From the NCBI RefSeq assembly GCF_037975245.1, contig NC_092582.1, positions 15,641,077-15,705,076 of the forward strand: 64,000 nt of DNA. Reading direction: 5' to 3'. Shown one piece after another: positions 37,301 to 49,812 of the stretch. Both the position numbers and the translations under genes were made by a program. The notes beneath the pieces were generated by a model. The model was not told the DNA's origin, did not search any database, and saw only the letters and a list, made by a program, of their open reading frames with translations. This stretch comes from Apostichopus japonicus (lineage: Eukaryota > Echinodermata > Holothuroidea > Aspidochirotida > Stichopodidae). The stretch's first letter is position 1; the number at the start of each line of letters is the position of its first letter.

Positions 37301-39480
37301 AAAAGAAGGAAAACTACCTCGAAAAAGATAAGGATTGGTTTTACCAATCTTAAAGTAGAGAGATAGCTGGTAATTTTTCAAATGAAACTGACACAGCTTT
37401 TTCTTTCTGCCGAACTGAGTACAGAACACGAACAACACTCCTAAATTTACTGCTCTGTTTACATAAAATGATAAAGCGTGTAATATAACGTATATAGGCT
37501 ACGCCGATTCGTATAGTGAATGACTATATATTCCTACAGGGAGATCTCAGTGTATGACATTATACGTGGCCAGAACTCCAAACATTTTCTCCCCGTTTTT
37601 CCTCCAACGTTTGGAAATATTTTGTCTATATCGGTATACATTATAGAAGGTATGCGTATATGCAAACTCCACACGGTGTATATACGCTATCGTTAACGGA
37701 CATCATTTATGGACGGTTGGTAATTGACGAACAAAACACAACTAATTGACGTATGTTTATAAATACAATATACATATATAGAAAGATCAAAAAATAAAAA
37801 CCATAAAGAGTTTGACGAAACCTCCATCCGACCTTTGATATGATAGTAAAATAAAATAAACATAACAATTTAGAAATGTATATAGCGTTGACGAATACCA
37901 CGGCCCTTATATAGTTGATAACTCAGAGCTTGTTTGATGTTTTAAGTATTAAAGGTATACGCTCATGAAAGAAACAATGGGCTACTAAAGTGGAGTAATT
38001 GTGTCCATACTCGCTACGAAAGAAGAGAATACTCCTTTAAAATAGTCATGTGGATATATGTATATATATTTCCGTCTACGGATGTTTCTTCCTTTAGGCG
38101 ACATTTATTTTATGTGTGCTCAAACGGTTCAGTCTCCATGATCCCACTGTCTAAATATCTCTTAGAATAGCAGGTGTAACTTGATGTTTTCGATGAAATC
38201 CGTAAAAGAAAAACATATCATACACTTCACGGCTGTAACGAAATTCTAAATTACATTTTCGTCGTTGAAGAATGTTGTCAACTATATCGAGTTTCATGGC
38301 GGCAACGTTATGGCGATGACATTTATATCCACATTAAAGGTGTTAAAAGCAAGTTTTTTTCAGCTCCAACTTGAAACAGCAAGGAGACATCGTTTTCATG
38401 AATATTTGTTTAAAAACATGATACCACTGATATTTTTTTAGTCTAGATGATAATTAAGTAATGGAATATATAAACACCACCCACCCATCACTGAATTGTA
38501 TGCTCATCTATGTTTAACATCCCTTCACGTTTGTCCTGCAGTCATAGAGACCGTGCCGTATATAGCCTATATACCTTCCCTATTATTCATTGAAATCACA
38601 CTAAGGCCATTGTAGCTAAGTTTTATGTTTGTATATAATTCATGCAAGTGGATTGTCAAAGGATTTATTTTGTTTCGGTAACTTCCAAGTATCCGCGACA
38701 TTTTTATCAAATATATTGTACAGAGTCTAAGATCAAATCTAAATATAATTTTACTGACTTACATGTGATAATAGATCTCATAATTATCTCCTGTATTTAT
38801 TTTTCCTTCTACATTGCTTAGATTAATGGAACCCAATCAATAAACATTGGCATTAAGTACAGTACCTTGTGAATAAATTTCAGCACATATATAAGACTCT
38901 TAATCGTTTGTAAATTCTAATTAATTGTAATATTTGTCTTTGTAATGCCGTATTGTTCATACTTCAGGGTTATTGATTTTTAAATAAGGCCATTAATAAA
39001 ATACCAAAATATCATTTGAACAAAAACATTGTATGAGATTGTTGACCTTTTAACGTTTGATATTAAATATTGTTATACATTTTGTTTTTTTATTTCTACA
39101 TATCAAGGGAGCAAAAACCCAATTATCACGTTTTGGCTAATATCACAAAGATCCATTAATGAATAGTACCAATAGCCAACGCCAACACTTTTTACTATAT
39201 TAATTAATCTTACATTTGCAAATGTTCAAATTTCATTTCAAATCAATTTTCTAATTTTAAGCTATTTAGTTGTTTTATAAACAAATGCAGATTTTCACTC
39301 CTTGATTTTCTGACTATTTCCTGAACGTTTCATCGTGTCAGTGTTTGCATCGCTAAAATGACATCGAAAATATTATGATATCTTAGCTTGATACTGTAAT
39401 GATAATAGAAATGCTATTCGAATTCAGCTGATTGCACCATATTTTGTATCTGACTCCATTCATGAACATTTCATCCAGTC
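34380..39480. other. Non-coding stretch, 5 kb with no gene recognised
   Basis: AT-rich sequence with few simple repeats. Minus-strand frames at 36077-36737 and 37120-37438 overlap one another but match no protein family and show no consistent codon signal. Confidence 0.4.
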
Positions 39481-39835
39481 AGTGATATGGAAGTATTAGA
39501 TGGGTCGTGTGCATATTACCTGGATCATGTGAGTATTAGCTGGAATATGGAAGTATTAGTTGGATCATGGGAGTATTAGCTGGATCAGTATTAGCTGGAT
39601 CATGGACGTATTAACTTGATCATGGGAGTATTAGCTGGATCATGTGAGTATTAGATGGACCATGTGCATATTAGCTGGATCATGTGAGTATTAGGTGGAA
39701 TATGGAAGTATTAGTTGGATCATGGAAGTATTAACTTGATCATGTGAGTATTAGCTGGATTATGGAAGTATTAGCTGGATCATGTGAGTATTAGCTGGAT
39801 CACGGAAGTATTAGCTGGATCATGGAAGTATTAGC
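39481..39835. repeat. 20-bp minisatellite, 18 units
   Basis: Consensus TGGATCATGTGAGTATTAGC. Units begin every 20 bases from 39481 except the unit at 39581, which is 15 bases, giving 355 bp in total. Variant units recur in the same order in two blocks, 39501-39580 and 39656-39735, showing that a multi-unit block was duplicated inside the array. A TAG occurs in every unit, but 20 is not a multiple of three, so no continuous coding is possible. Confidence 0.96.
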
Positions 39836-39839
39836 CTGC

Positions 39840-41500
39840 GAGCCTTTTGACCAACGCAAGGATGTTCACATCTTTTGCTTCAGGCGTTATTACATCGCTT
39901 CATCTTTCATGGCAATACTACGAATGCCATCCAGAGAGCGTTTTAATATTATTATTATTATAATTTTGTTACCTCCTCATCGCATGGCTAACCCCAATTC
40001 ATCTCTAGTAAGGTATCCTACGTTAAAAGACAATCAGAATGATGGTTCGTAAATGCTAGACTGACATAGGAACAGGATGAAGGATGTTGCCTGCGCTGTT
40101 TTGTGAACACATCATCATGTCTGTGATACAACTATCAAATGTTTCCAGTTTGTTATTAATCTTTATATTTGAGCATGGAAAACAAACCCTTCGACAAATT
40201 ATTTCGAAAAACTTCAGCCAAACCTTAATAAATTGGTATATGATTAAACCTTATTTTCTAATGCATATAAGTTATATTAAAATTATAACCTATATTGCAA
40301 CTGATGAAGTGGACTGGTACTTTTTAATATACGATTTCTCAGTTACAAATTGGGGAAAACTCATATCTTAGATATGGCTGTAGTAGTATGTTTATACAAA
40401 AAGATATAAAACGTTTATTGTTTGAAATACAGCAATCCACCCAGCCACCGTTGACTGATGTCAATTAATTCTTACATAATGCACAAGGTATACACACATC
40501 CTTCCTGGTATTACATATTTGCTTCTTTGTTAAAGATCTAATTTTGTTTTAGTAACTAAAGGTAATAAAAATCGAGGTTTCGATCAAATGATAAGAAATC
40601 ACATATTATAATCATCCATTGATTTTGATACAGATGCTTTGAATTTCATGGCATGAAATAAGTGACTGCATCTATTGACCTGTTGTGGCTCCTGTCTACT
40701 TGTCAACGGGCCATATCCAATCAAGATAACCCGTTACTAAGATATATAGATATTACCACCCTCCTTTTCAAAGCTAAAGATGACACTCCACTAACTTTGT
40801 CCTTGTTCACTATACTGTAAAACACCGCGATACACGAGGCAAGGGCTTACGGAGCCTTCTGTGAGCCGTTGTAACATATACAACATCAAATTCAAAGATC
40901 CTTCAACCCGCGTTGTCTTAATCTATAGTCGATCATCCCTGCTAAAAGGAAGTCAATTAAAACCTTACTCCACGAGTTTGAGGTACGTTACACAAATTGT
41001 TTTGTTAAATATAGAACATTGATTATCAGCTTACAACAGAACATGAAAGAATAATAATTATCCAACTTACGTGACGTTTTTTTTTAAATCTTCTGTCTTC
41101 CTTTTTAAGACGACTTCGTCAGCTCAACGATTACCGATTTGCTAACGGATTGGCTTCTTCTCTTTCTCCTCTATTGAAAAACTACTATTTGAAACTCTTC
41201 TGAAATAATCCCAAGACCCCGAGGATGGATTATTTGCTGTGAAATCACTTAATTAATTATTCCCTTCTTTGTTCCAGTACACTTAATTTCAAGAATTACG
41301 CCTCTCGTCATGATGTGGAGGGAAGATGATGAAAGAAAGAAAAAAAAAACTTGATTCGTTCCCTCTCGGAATATCCAGCAGGATTAACTTTTATCTTCGG
41401 GGACAAATATCAATTTAAGAAAGCCTTATACCTTCCAGCTGGAAACTTTCTTGTCGACGGAAAGAGCTCTCCCTTTCTCTCTATCTCTCAATCCTAGTTC
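39840..41500. other. Non-coding stretch
   Basis: No gene recognised. The frame at 40084-40371 is hydrophobic and AT-driven with no family match. Pyrimidine-rich segments lie near 41140-41180. Confidence 0.4.
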
Positions 41501-41534
41501 ACGCTTTTATAGATTCAACAATCTTGAAACCTAA

Positions 41535-41860
41535 GGCGGTAAATAATCTCTCCCGCCAAAGTCATTTTGCGCGCGAAGTTTAGCAAGGTGAGAGTAAGAG
41601 AAGAGTCAATATTCCTTTCCAGTGTACAAGCTAAGAAGTGTCTTGGAGAGAGGGCCTGTCATTCCTTTATACTCGCATGCTCGCAGATTTACTCAGAGAG
41701 ATGTAAATAGCTTCACAGATGAGCACCAGGTTGTGATTGGTCGATTGAGGTGTGAGACTTTGATGCAACAGCATTACAGGCTAAAGTAGCGACTAATTTA
41801 ACTGATTGTCTTTTTTTCGTTCAGCAGTTAGTTCAAGTGGCTGGTTTACCTGTAAGTTAA
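41535..41860 (+). promoter_or_regulatory. Promoter-like patch with E2F-like and CCAAT motifs
   Basis: TCCCGCCAAA at 41551-41560 is the reverse complement of a full E2F-type site (TTTGGCGGGA). TTTTGCGCGCGAA follows at 41565-41577. ATTGG (CCAAT box on the minus strand) is at 41736-41740. Consensus-like splice donors follow at CAAGGTGAGA (41584-41593) and CCTGTAAGTT (41850-41859). This patch is less AT-rich than the 5 kb after it. A 5' untranslated exon followed by a long intron would fit, but no coding sequence supports it and single motifs are weak evidence. Confidence 0.22.
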
Positions 41861-42079
41861 TTCGGCGGTACTGTATTCACATATGTTTCTCTAAAATAAT
41901 TGTCTTTATTTTTGTATGTCCTCGAGATCCAGCCGTTCTCTTAATGCAGGATAGATGTGTTACTTTTCTTTTCCTTTCTTTTTACTCGCTATTCTTGCGA
42001 AACCTCTACCTATCCTCTAAGATTATAATACCATTTGAATACAGAATGACGTTATCTGTGCATTTATATTTACGAATTA

Positions 42080-42335
42080 TGCCAGATCAAACGTAAGTCA
42101 ATAAAACTGTATCAAATTAGGATATAATAGCAAATCCCTTTTAGGGTTATAAAAATGTTAGATCAACTTTAAGTGTAATCTGAGATCAGTTGCCAGGGAT
42201 AAATTGTAGATCAATGTCAATAAAAATGCTAGATCAAACTATGCCAGTGGAATTATAGGATATAATGGTTAGATATCCTTAGGGGATAGAAGTCCAAATC
42301 CTTGTAGGGGATAAATGCCAGATCCTTTTATATTA
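42080..42335. repeat. Degenerate tandem repeat, units of about 22-28 bp
   Basis: About ten diverged units built on TAGATCAAAC, then GGGATAAAAATGC. Recognisable instances include 42084-, 42148-, 42200-, 42229-, 42270- and 42295-. Spacing is uneven, so this is an old minisatellite. Confidence 0.7.
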
Positions 42336-43480
42336 TAATGATTGATGAATTTATTGGAGTATACCCAGTCAATGTAGACACATTAATCATGATCATATTT
42401 ATTAAAACTAATACGTTCCCATCAGGGAGAGTATAAAATATGGGATCGGAGTGACGGCATAAATTTTAAGGGAATGGTTCCCTATGTGGCCCCTCCTTCT
42501 TCCCGCCTATTCTAGTTTTTCTTCCTCTTCCTTCTGTCCATTGCACTACTTCTTGTATACGGAGAAAACCAGCATATCTTTGGTACCTTTTGACTGAATC
42601 ATTCACACAATCCATCATTTATTCTTCAGCTAATATTTGAATCGTTAATTAGTTTTAAAGGATCTCATATGCTACCAATTAATAAAAGCTGCCGAGATCT
42701 GAAAGTTCCCCTCCTGAGGGCATAAGCAATTCGACGAGGACGTTAAAGCGGCTTTTTGAATATTGAATTGATTTTGTTACAAATAAATTGATAGATAAAA
42801 TGTCTTTATGTTATTCAATACTTAACTCTGATATTATTAATATATTTCATGAACTCGGCAGTAGCACATTATTTGCTACTATACTTAAATCAAGTTTCAT
42901 TTCGAATTATCAACGTAATCTTAATTTTGTTGTTTGTTTTTATTTTGCCATGTGATTAATACTGATACGAATGTTGTGCAACGAAAGATGATAATCAAAT
43001 CGAAATTAGTTAATGAACCTTCATTCGGTGGGAATATCTATAATGAATTTTCATCTAAATTACCACAAGATAAGTAGATTAATACTCCTTAGGTTTTTTT
43101 GTGAAATTTGATGACCAACTGGAAGAAGGTGTTTCAAAACTAACATTTCTTGAAGGTCAGTTTAGCAAATATAGCACGTTATTATTAAAGTATATCCAAA
43201 AACAGATATGGATAAACAAAGGCAGCCTTAGTTACGATATATAGTACATTGGAAAAAATAATATACATACATACATATAGGTGACCAGCTGGGATAAATT
43301 AATTCATTAATTAAATAATAAATAATTGTTATCATTAATAACAAAAAAAAAAATACATACATTGTTAATCTTAATTTTAATAATTTAATTGATAGCTAAG
43401 CTTACTGTAGCTGGGATAACTAAATTTAAACGAAATAGGTCTTTAGGAAAAAGATAATTTCATTTATGACAGCCCATTTA

Positions 43481-43501
43481 CAAAGAAAGAAAGAAAGAAA
43501 A
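43481..43501. repeat. (AAAG)n microsatellite
   Basis: About five AAAG units. Confidence 0.9.
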
Positions 43502-46399
43502 ATAGGCGACTATTCTCCAATTCAGTTTCTAGTTGTCGACTTTAACATATAAAGACAGTTATCATGTATCTACATTTAGATAGTATAAGTTAAAGAAAGA
43601 AGTCATTCCAACCCATCCCACTTTGGAGGTTTCATCTCACATCAGACTATTGGAACTAACATACTTTACTGCGAGGATGCTGTTATGACATAGTAACACA
43701 AGACGCATATTGGTGGCAGAATATGTATTTACGAAATTCAGGTTTTGAAAATGCTTAGTTTTAGACTTTATTTGGAGATTTTCTTACCTTATTCACTAAA
43801 ATTATCTTGTTTACTTACTAACACGAGGATAGACATACAGCATAAATTGATTTAAAACCTGTCATTTATATATCAATCTATACAACTTTGTCTTTAAATT
43901 TTATAGTGGATATGATATGTACGCATTCAAGTTGGTTACAGGAAAATAGTTATTGCACTCAGAAGCGATGCATGGTTTTTTATATTTACTCAGTACATCG
44001 GAGTGGCATAATTTAGCTAAGAAATGGGCGGCTATATACTAAGCTATGGAAACAGGTACGCAATGCGGAAAGGATTTTTGCTAATTGAAGTATCAAACGG
44101 TATTAAAATTCATGCCTTAACTATATATATTAGATATTTTCAGGAAAATCGTTGATGGTTATAACATATATATATATTTCTTGTTGACGAAATATTTGTA
44201 TGTACAGATTATAAAACTATAACTATTATAAAACTATAATACGACTAAAACCTAACTTATAGGTCAGAATTAGTTTATATTAAAGTCTGGCTTGAAATGC
44301 ATTTAGCATTTCTTAAATAATAAAGACCATGATCACACTAAGTTAATGATATTTACAGTCGCGTGAATAAATTGTTTGCTTTTCTTGTGCCTAGCTTAAC
44401 ATAATTTCTTAATATAACGATAGAATTTAAATATATTATAACAAAATTAGGTTTCTACAACGAAATTTGCTCCAAACAACGTTGGCATTTGTCATGTACA
44501 AAGGAATACGAATTCAGTTATCTGAAATGGAAATAGAAAAGGAAAACTGTTTATTTTCCAGAAAAAGTTTTCTCTTCCAGATTAACCATTATGATTGAAG
44601 GTTACAGCAAGACATAATAAAAATAAATCATGCTTCCTTTGTTAGGTTTTCAATAGGTCTCCAATGCAATTTTGATTCATAGAATTGTTCACTATGAAAC
44701 ACAATTAAGATATGTATTCGACATACGAAGATTTAAGGATAAAGTAACTTTATATAACGATCTCCTGCTTTCTGTTTTGAGTTTAGAAAATTTGAGACAA
44801 AATCAATAACAGAATCCTTCTATAAGTTCAACTGCGACTAAAGTAATGGACAACTTAGGTTTTAAATATTATTCATATATATGAAAATATTAGCTTATAA
44901 TTCTTTGATAACCGACACGAAAGAACATGTAGGAGAACAAAGATCATATATTGTCAAAGTTTGTAATTGGTTATAATCTTGAAAATAAATTGGTATAATA
45001 TTAAAAATTGGTAACGAAATCCCAAACGGCTATACTTAAATAGTCATTTTACTGAGTTTCCTGAAATATCATAGAAAGACTGGAAGACCAAATTCTGGTC
45101 ACCAGAAACGCCATTTTTTCACTACTCGTTAGTGATAATCCCTGGGCATTTTCATTCAATACCCGTATGACATTTAGGATATAATTTACCATATACCTCA
45201 ATAGATAAGAATCAATAACCAGTGAGAAACCTCCGTCGGTAAAAGAGTTTCAGTAAAAACAAACGGCATTCTAATGGATTTTGTATTGTAAACAGATTCA
45301 GGATTAATTATCGTTTTGTTTTTACCATATGTGCATAACCATTTTGATATATTTAGCAGAATAAGGACGTTGTCTTAAGCAGGTTTCAGCTATTTGTCTT
45401 TCGAGGGCACTATACGCAAAAACTTCAGTTAGACTCTAAAATGTATTTAATTTCAACTAACATTTACTGCAAGTTCGTGAAATATAATTCTGTATTTATC
45501 TTTCTAAATACCATATATGCGGTACATCAGAGTGAAGATATAAAGAAGATATATGAAGATTTAATATCACTTGTTTTATTTATGTTACTTTCTTGATGGC
45601 ATGTTCACCGATAACATAATGGTTAGAGAGTATAAATATAAGCAAAAGAGATCATATCTCTTTCACGAACTTGTACGAGATGAATTTTCTTGTTTTTAAT
45701 GAAAGAGTGAATTTCTAACTATACCTCTGCCATGATTGGCTGAACTAATCAGCACTGTTTTATGATATAGTCAAGTTAACAGTCTTCATGACAAAGCTAT
45801 TAAAAAAGTTTATTAAAAATAGGGACACACGTTACTCAGTAAGAAAAACTAAGCGACATCATATAATTAAAATATTATAATTGAATATTTATACGCACTG
45901 ACCATTATGTTATCGATTAATCAATCAAGAAAGTAATAAATAAATACAAGTGATATTAAATTTAACTTCACTCTGATGTTTATATTATTAGAAGTAAAAA
46001 TAATAAAGTTATGTTTTTTTCACGGACTTACAGTTAAATTTTATTTGAAATGAAATACACTTTTGATTTTAACTGAACTGTTTGCATATAATACTCTCGA
46101 TAGACAGAGAGCTGAAACGTGTTTAAATCAATGGCATTATTTTGCTAAATATATCAAAATGGTCGTGCACATATGGTAAAAATAAGTAAAACTGACGTTG
46201 TTGCCGTCATTGAAATATCCGTTGCATCATCATTGTATGATTTTTTGGGCGAACGACTCATTTCCTAAACGTACAGTTTCGCACTACCAACATTTAATAC
46301 AACTACGTTTACTGCACTTAAATATAATATAGAAATATCTTTCGTTTCTAAAGAATCAACAAAAGTTGTTTAAATTATTAGATTTTCCCGACCGTATAC

Positions 46400-46429
46400 C
46401 TATATATATATATATCTATATATATATAT
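46400..46429. repeat. (AT)n microsatellite
   Basis: Alternating AT with one CT interruption. Confidence 0.9.
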
Positions 46430-47519
46430 GATCATCTATTAGACACACACATTTACTCTATACCACGGTATTAATATCGATATTTCGAGAATTTACTAAA
46501 CCTTCCCTCTTTCTTTTATTATTTCCTCAGGCATTTCTTTAATCACCAGAGGCATTTTACTGTCAGCAAACCTCTGACACGAATAACTGAGAAACAATTT
46601 AATATCCCTGGTATATCAGAAGATATAGGCACAGTTCGAAGCGACATGTTGATATAGTTTAATCAAGCAAGGAAGTCGTGTTGGAATTTCCGATAACTTG
46701 GCGACGCAGAGTTTGTTTTTACTGGCTCTAGAGAGAAGGCGAAGTTTAAATTAACTCTTTTGTTTTCACCATAGAGATTAAGATACAATTTAGTGATTAA
46801 TGAAACCCTAATGTGTTTTGTCAACCTTCATTTTTCACATGAGATACGGTAAATCATTTCAAACGCAGATGATGAGTTAAATTGATCCCGCGTAATCAAA
46901 CCAGGACTCTACTGGTTCAATGTTATAATCAAGAGGACAGAGTGATTGATTAAACTTTAAGTTTTAACTCAGAGATAAGGTTCTTATTTCGAAGAATACC
47001 GACTTTGAAAAGTCCGTCGAAGAAAAAACAAAACATTATGAGATTGAAAAATGTGATATGATATGATTAAGCTACTGACGAAATCATATACAAGCTTTAC
47101 TTAAAAACACACTTTAGTTAGACGCCAAGATTGTTGTTAACTTATGCTGCATGATACCTATACTTGACTGCTGGTGATGGTGAATACTTTCAACCCAGTC
47201 CGCTCTTTTTGAGAGTTATGGCATATCTGTGTCTTGTAAGTTTATGGCCATTTTTCTATACTTACAAAGGAATGATTAAGGTTATCGAGAAAAGATAGTA
47301 TATACTGTTGGTGAATTATTAGGCCGTTCTTTACGTCGCCAATCGCCTCCTTTCCCAATCGGCTAAAAATGTTTACGTTTTATATATTTTTGTAGTCGTC
47401 AATCTGCTTGGCAAAGTTCAGTCAATTTGTCGCTAGGAAGGATGGCACAGATTAACTGTGCAAGTCTTACATACACCACATACAGAATTATCCCTGTCTG
47501 ACTTCAATATCACCCGATA

Positions 47520-47815
47520 CACATAGAGAACACAGTTACTACTGTAAATCTTACAGTTTTGTTTCACAGTAAAATCTGGATCGTGCTATAATTCGGTAGC
47601 ATGTGCTATATTAGGATTACAGTAAGAACTGAGGATATTTGTAATTCCAACAAATCCAGTTGTTTTGGAATTTGTTGGAATTACAAATATCCTCAGTTCT
47701 TTTACTGTAAACTTAATAGCACGTGCTACCGATTTATCGGATTTGTCAGCACGATCCAGTATTTACTGTGGTACAAAATTTTAAGATTTACAGTAGTTAC
47801 TGTAATCTCTGTGTG
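47520..47815. mobile_element. 296-bp fold-back element (MITE-like), near-perfect hairpin
   Basis: The left arm (47520-47657) and right arm (47667-47815) are inverted copies along their whole length, joined by a 9-base loop (47658-47666). The innermost part, from CAGTAAGAACTGAGG through ATTCCAACAAATCC, is almost identical between arms. Outward, similarity continues with small indels through GATCGTGCT, GTAGCA with GTGCTA, and TACTGTAAATCTTA to ends reading CACATAGAG and CACACAGAG. ACTGTAA/TTACAGT words recur in both arms. No transposase frame exists; the open frame at 47601-47816 merely runs through the hairpin. Long inverted arms and small size fit a non-autonomous DNA transposon. I cannot define a target-site duplication, so the superfamily is not assigned. 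Confidence 0.85.
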
Positions 47816-47829
47816 AATCAGCTGTCAAT

Positions 47830-49250
47830 ATAAATACACACATATACCCATAAACTATGTTAAAGATGAATAATGTCTTTGCATATTTTTTGTTTTTAAT
47901 TTTGCTTCATACAAGTGATGCAGCCTTAGACTTACTTTACAGTTAAGAGTTCAATAGGTCATAAAGATATATAAATCGAAGTATTAGCCCTCCCCCCTCC
48001 ACACTGCCCCCCCCCCCAATATCAATAAAGAATAAAAGGGTGATAGCTTTTAATATGACTTGTGTAGTGCGAAAACTTTAAATCTGAGTTTAGACTGAAA
48101 TTTACCAATAAATCTCTCACATCATAATTGAAAATGTTTGTAAACGTGCATGATCACAATATGATTGGCATCTCATCTCATCTATTTCTATTTATTTTCT
48201 TCGTAAATTTAGTCGTGTGGACATAGCTTGTCAATATCGTTAAATTAACTGGAGATGCAATAATATTCATTCAAAGTTTCACTGAAGAATTAAGCTAAAA
48301 ATAAATCTATATTATAAACTACCGATACATTTTTAGCGGTGCCTTAAACTTTAAGGAAACGTAGAAAAGTTATGGTTAGCGCTTTATGTTTGAACACAGG
48401 ACCGACTCCACATTCACTTTCTTGTTGATAACAATTTTATCCTTCATCTTTTACCCTATTCACATTAAATATGTTTATTTATTTTTACTTTGGAAACGAT
48501 CCAAATCTTAATCCAAAGTGCAAATGTAGTTTAAGATCTCATGTTGATTCATCGGGGTTTTAATACTTCAGTGCATTGATCTCGAAATAAACCCCCCCTA
48601 TACACTGAGATCTTTAATAACGCATCTTGCCAGATCATGTATGATATACGAGCAATTAAAATTTCATGTTAAAGACGAACGCAAACTTTCCAATGTTCGC
48701 CCAAGTCGTATATTTTACCCGCTGACGCCTTATTTCCTCGAAGAGAGTTTGATTCCATTTATAGTTCCCCTGTTTTTTTTGTTATTTTGTTTAGACTTGT
48801 GCGCAATCCATGACAGAGTTATATCGATGACGTGTGGCTTTGCCCTATGAAGAAGTGAAGGCCATGACTTTCTCCCTTGAAATATTTTGGATGTCTAAAA
48901 TCGTGCTCAATTTTATATATTACAAAAGAAAAAAGTTGTAACGTCATACCCAAAAAAGCAGAAAACAATGTCCATACTGGAATGTGTGATTCTTTTGTTT
49001 GTTTTTTCTTTATAAAGTGTTTAGTAGCCCACCTATATACGGCTTCATAATATGGCAGAGAGTAATATAATGTTGTGTCCTTGTAAATGCAATAAGATCT
49101 CAAATTGACCAACTTGTAAAATGAGGATATCATCCTAATATATTGCTATGGCTTCTTATGAAACTATTGTTGATATGTTGCCGTGGCTCACAGAAAAATA
49201 AGATGTTGCTAATGGTTACTGAGTTGAAAAGTTGTATAAGTCTAAAAGAT
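47830..49250. other. Non-coding stretch
   Basis: No gene recognised. Frames at 48641-48850 and 48819-49133 have no known domain. A C tract is near 48008. Confidence 0.4.
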
Positions 49251-49254
49251 TATG

Positions 49255-49355
49255 GCCGATATATATATAGGCTATATATATATATATATGGGCTATATAT
49301 ATGGGCTATATATATGTAGCCCATATATATGGGCTATATATAGGCTATTTATATA
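49255..49355. repeat. Palindromic AT / GGGCTAT repeat
   Basis: Repeats of GGGCTATATATAT and its inverse. An inverted pair ATATATATGGGCTA and TAGCCCATATATAT gives a strong cruciform around 49283-49330. It lies immediately 5' of the GIY-YIG fragment and may mark the truncated insertion junction. Confidence 0.85.
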
Positions 49356-49361
49356 GGCTAT

Positions 49362-49640
49362 TATCCAGACTGTGATTCCTTTTATGTTGGAGAAACCAAT
49401 AGACGGCTTAAGGATAGATTCAAAGAACATCTGATGAGCTCCTTTGGTGGTCAGAAAGGCGCTATTAACCTTCATTGTACTGCGCACAAACATAATCTGC
49501 CTACTTTTGTTGAACATTGTGCCGCTATTGGTAATGAACCCCAGTGGTTCAGGAGGAAGATTAAAGAGAGTCTCCTAATAAAAGACTTAAATGCTGACTT
49601 AAATAGAAATGTAGCGAGCTACGGGTTGGAGCTATTCTAA
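49362..49640 (+). pseudogene. Penelope-like retroelement fragment: C-terminal part of the GIY-YIG endonuclease
   Basis: A continuous frame of 92 codons from TAT at 49362 to the stop at 49638-49640 reads CDSFYVGETNRRLKDRFKEH near its start. This is the YIG half of a GIY-YIG nuclease as found at the C-terminus of Penelope-like reverse transcriptases. GET followed by RRLKDR holds the catalytic arginine region, and H and KES in the later WFRRKIKES segment fit the conserved His/Glu positions. The end (DLNADLNR then YGLELF) also fits the family. The GIY strand, the reverse transcriptase and all upstream coding are missing, so the copy is 5'-truncated within the nuclease domain. The sequence left of it is AT/GGGCTAT repeat. 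The frame is intact to its natural-looking stop, suggesting a fairly recent insertion. Downstream lie a 46-bp duplication and a hammerhead-like module. Confidence 0.87.
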
Positions 49641-49657
49641 TCCCTATTTACTTTTTA

Positions 49658-49756
49658 TTGCTGGTTGTTCTATTCATTCCTAGTTTAAAAATTCACTAAA
49701 AATTTGCTGGTTGTTCTAATCATTCCTAGTTTAAAAAAAAAATTCACTCATGCGTA
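49658..49756 (+). repeat. 46-bp direct duplication in the retroelement 3' region
   Basis: TTGCTGGTTGTTCTA, then TCATTCCTAGTTTAAAAA and ATTCACT occurs at 49658 and again at 49704, period 46. It sits directly after the GIY-YIG stop and is probably part of the element's 3' untranslated region. Confidence 0.88.
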
Positions 49757-49812
49757 TCACTATTGTCGTCTTCGGATGTATATTAGCCCTTGTATTTAAT
49801 TGATCTTGTACA

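Larger units (their letters stand above)
42340..47519. other. AT-rich block with few repeats and no gene recognised
   Basis: Five kilobases almost without G/C homopolymers or long microsatellites, unlike the rest of the window. Exceptions are a short AAAG run (43481-43501) and an AT run (46400-46429). There are no open frames of note. It could be an intron or conserved non-coding sequence; nothing in the sequence alone decides this. Confidence 0.45.

Noticed and set aside
46943-46952. TGATTGATTA, a PBX/HOX-type composite site
   Set aside because: A single 10-base match in AT-rich DNA carries almost no weight without conservation data.
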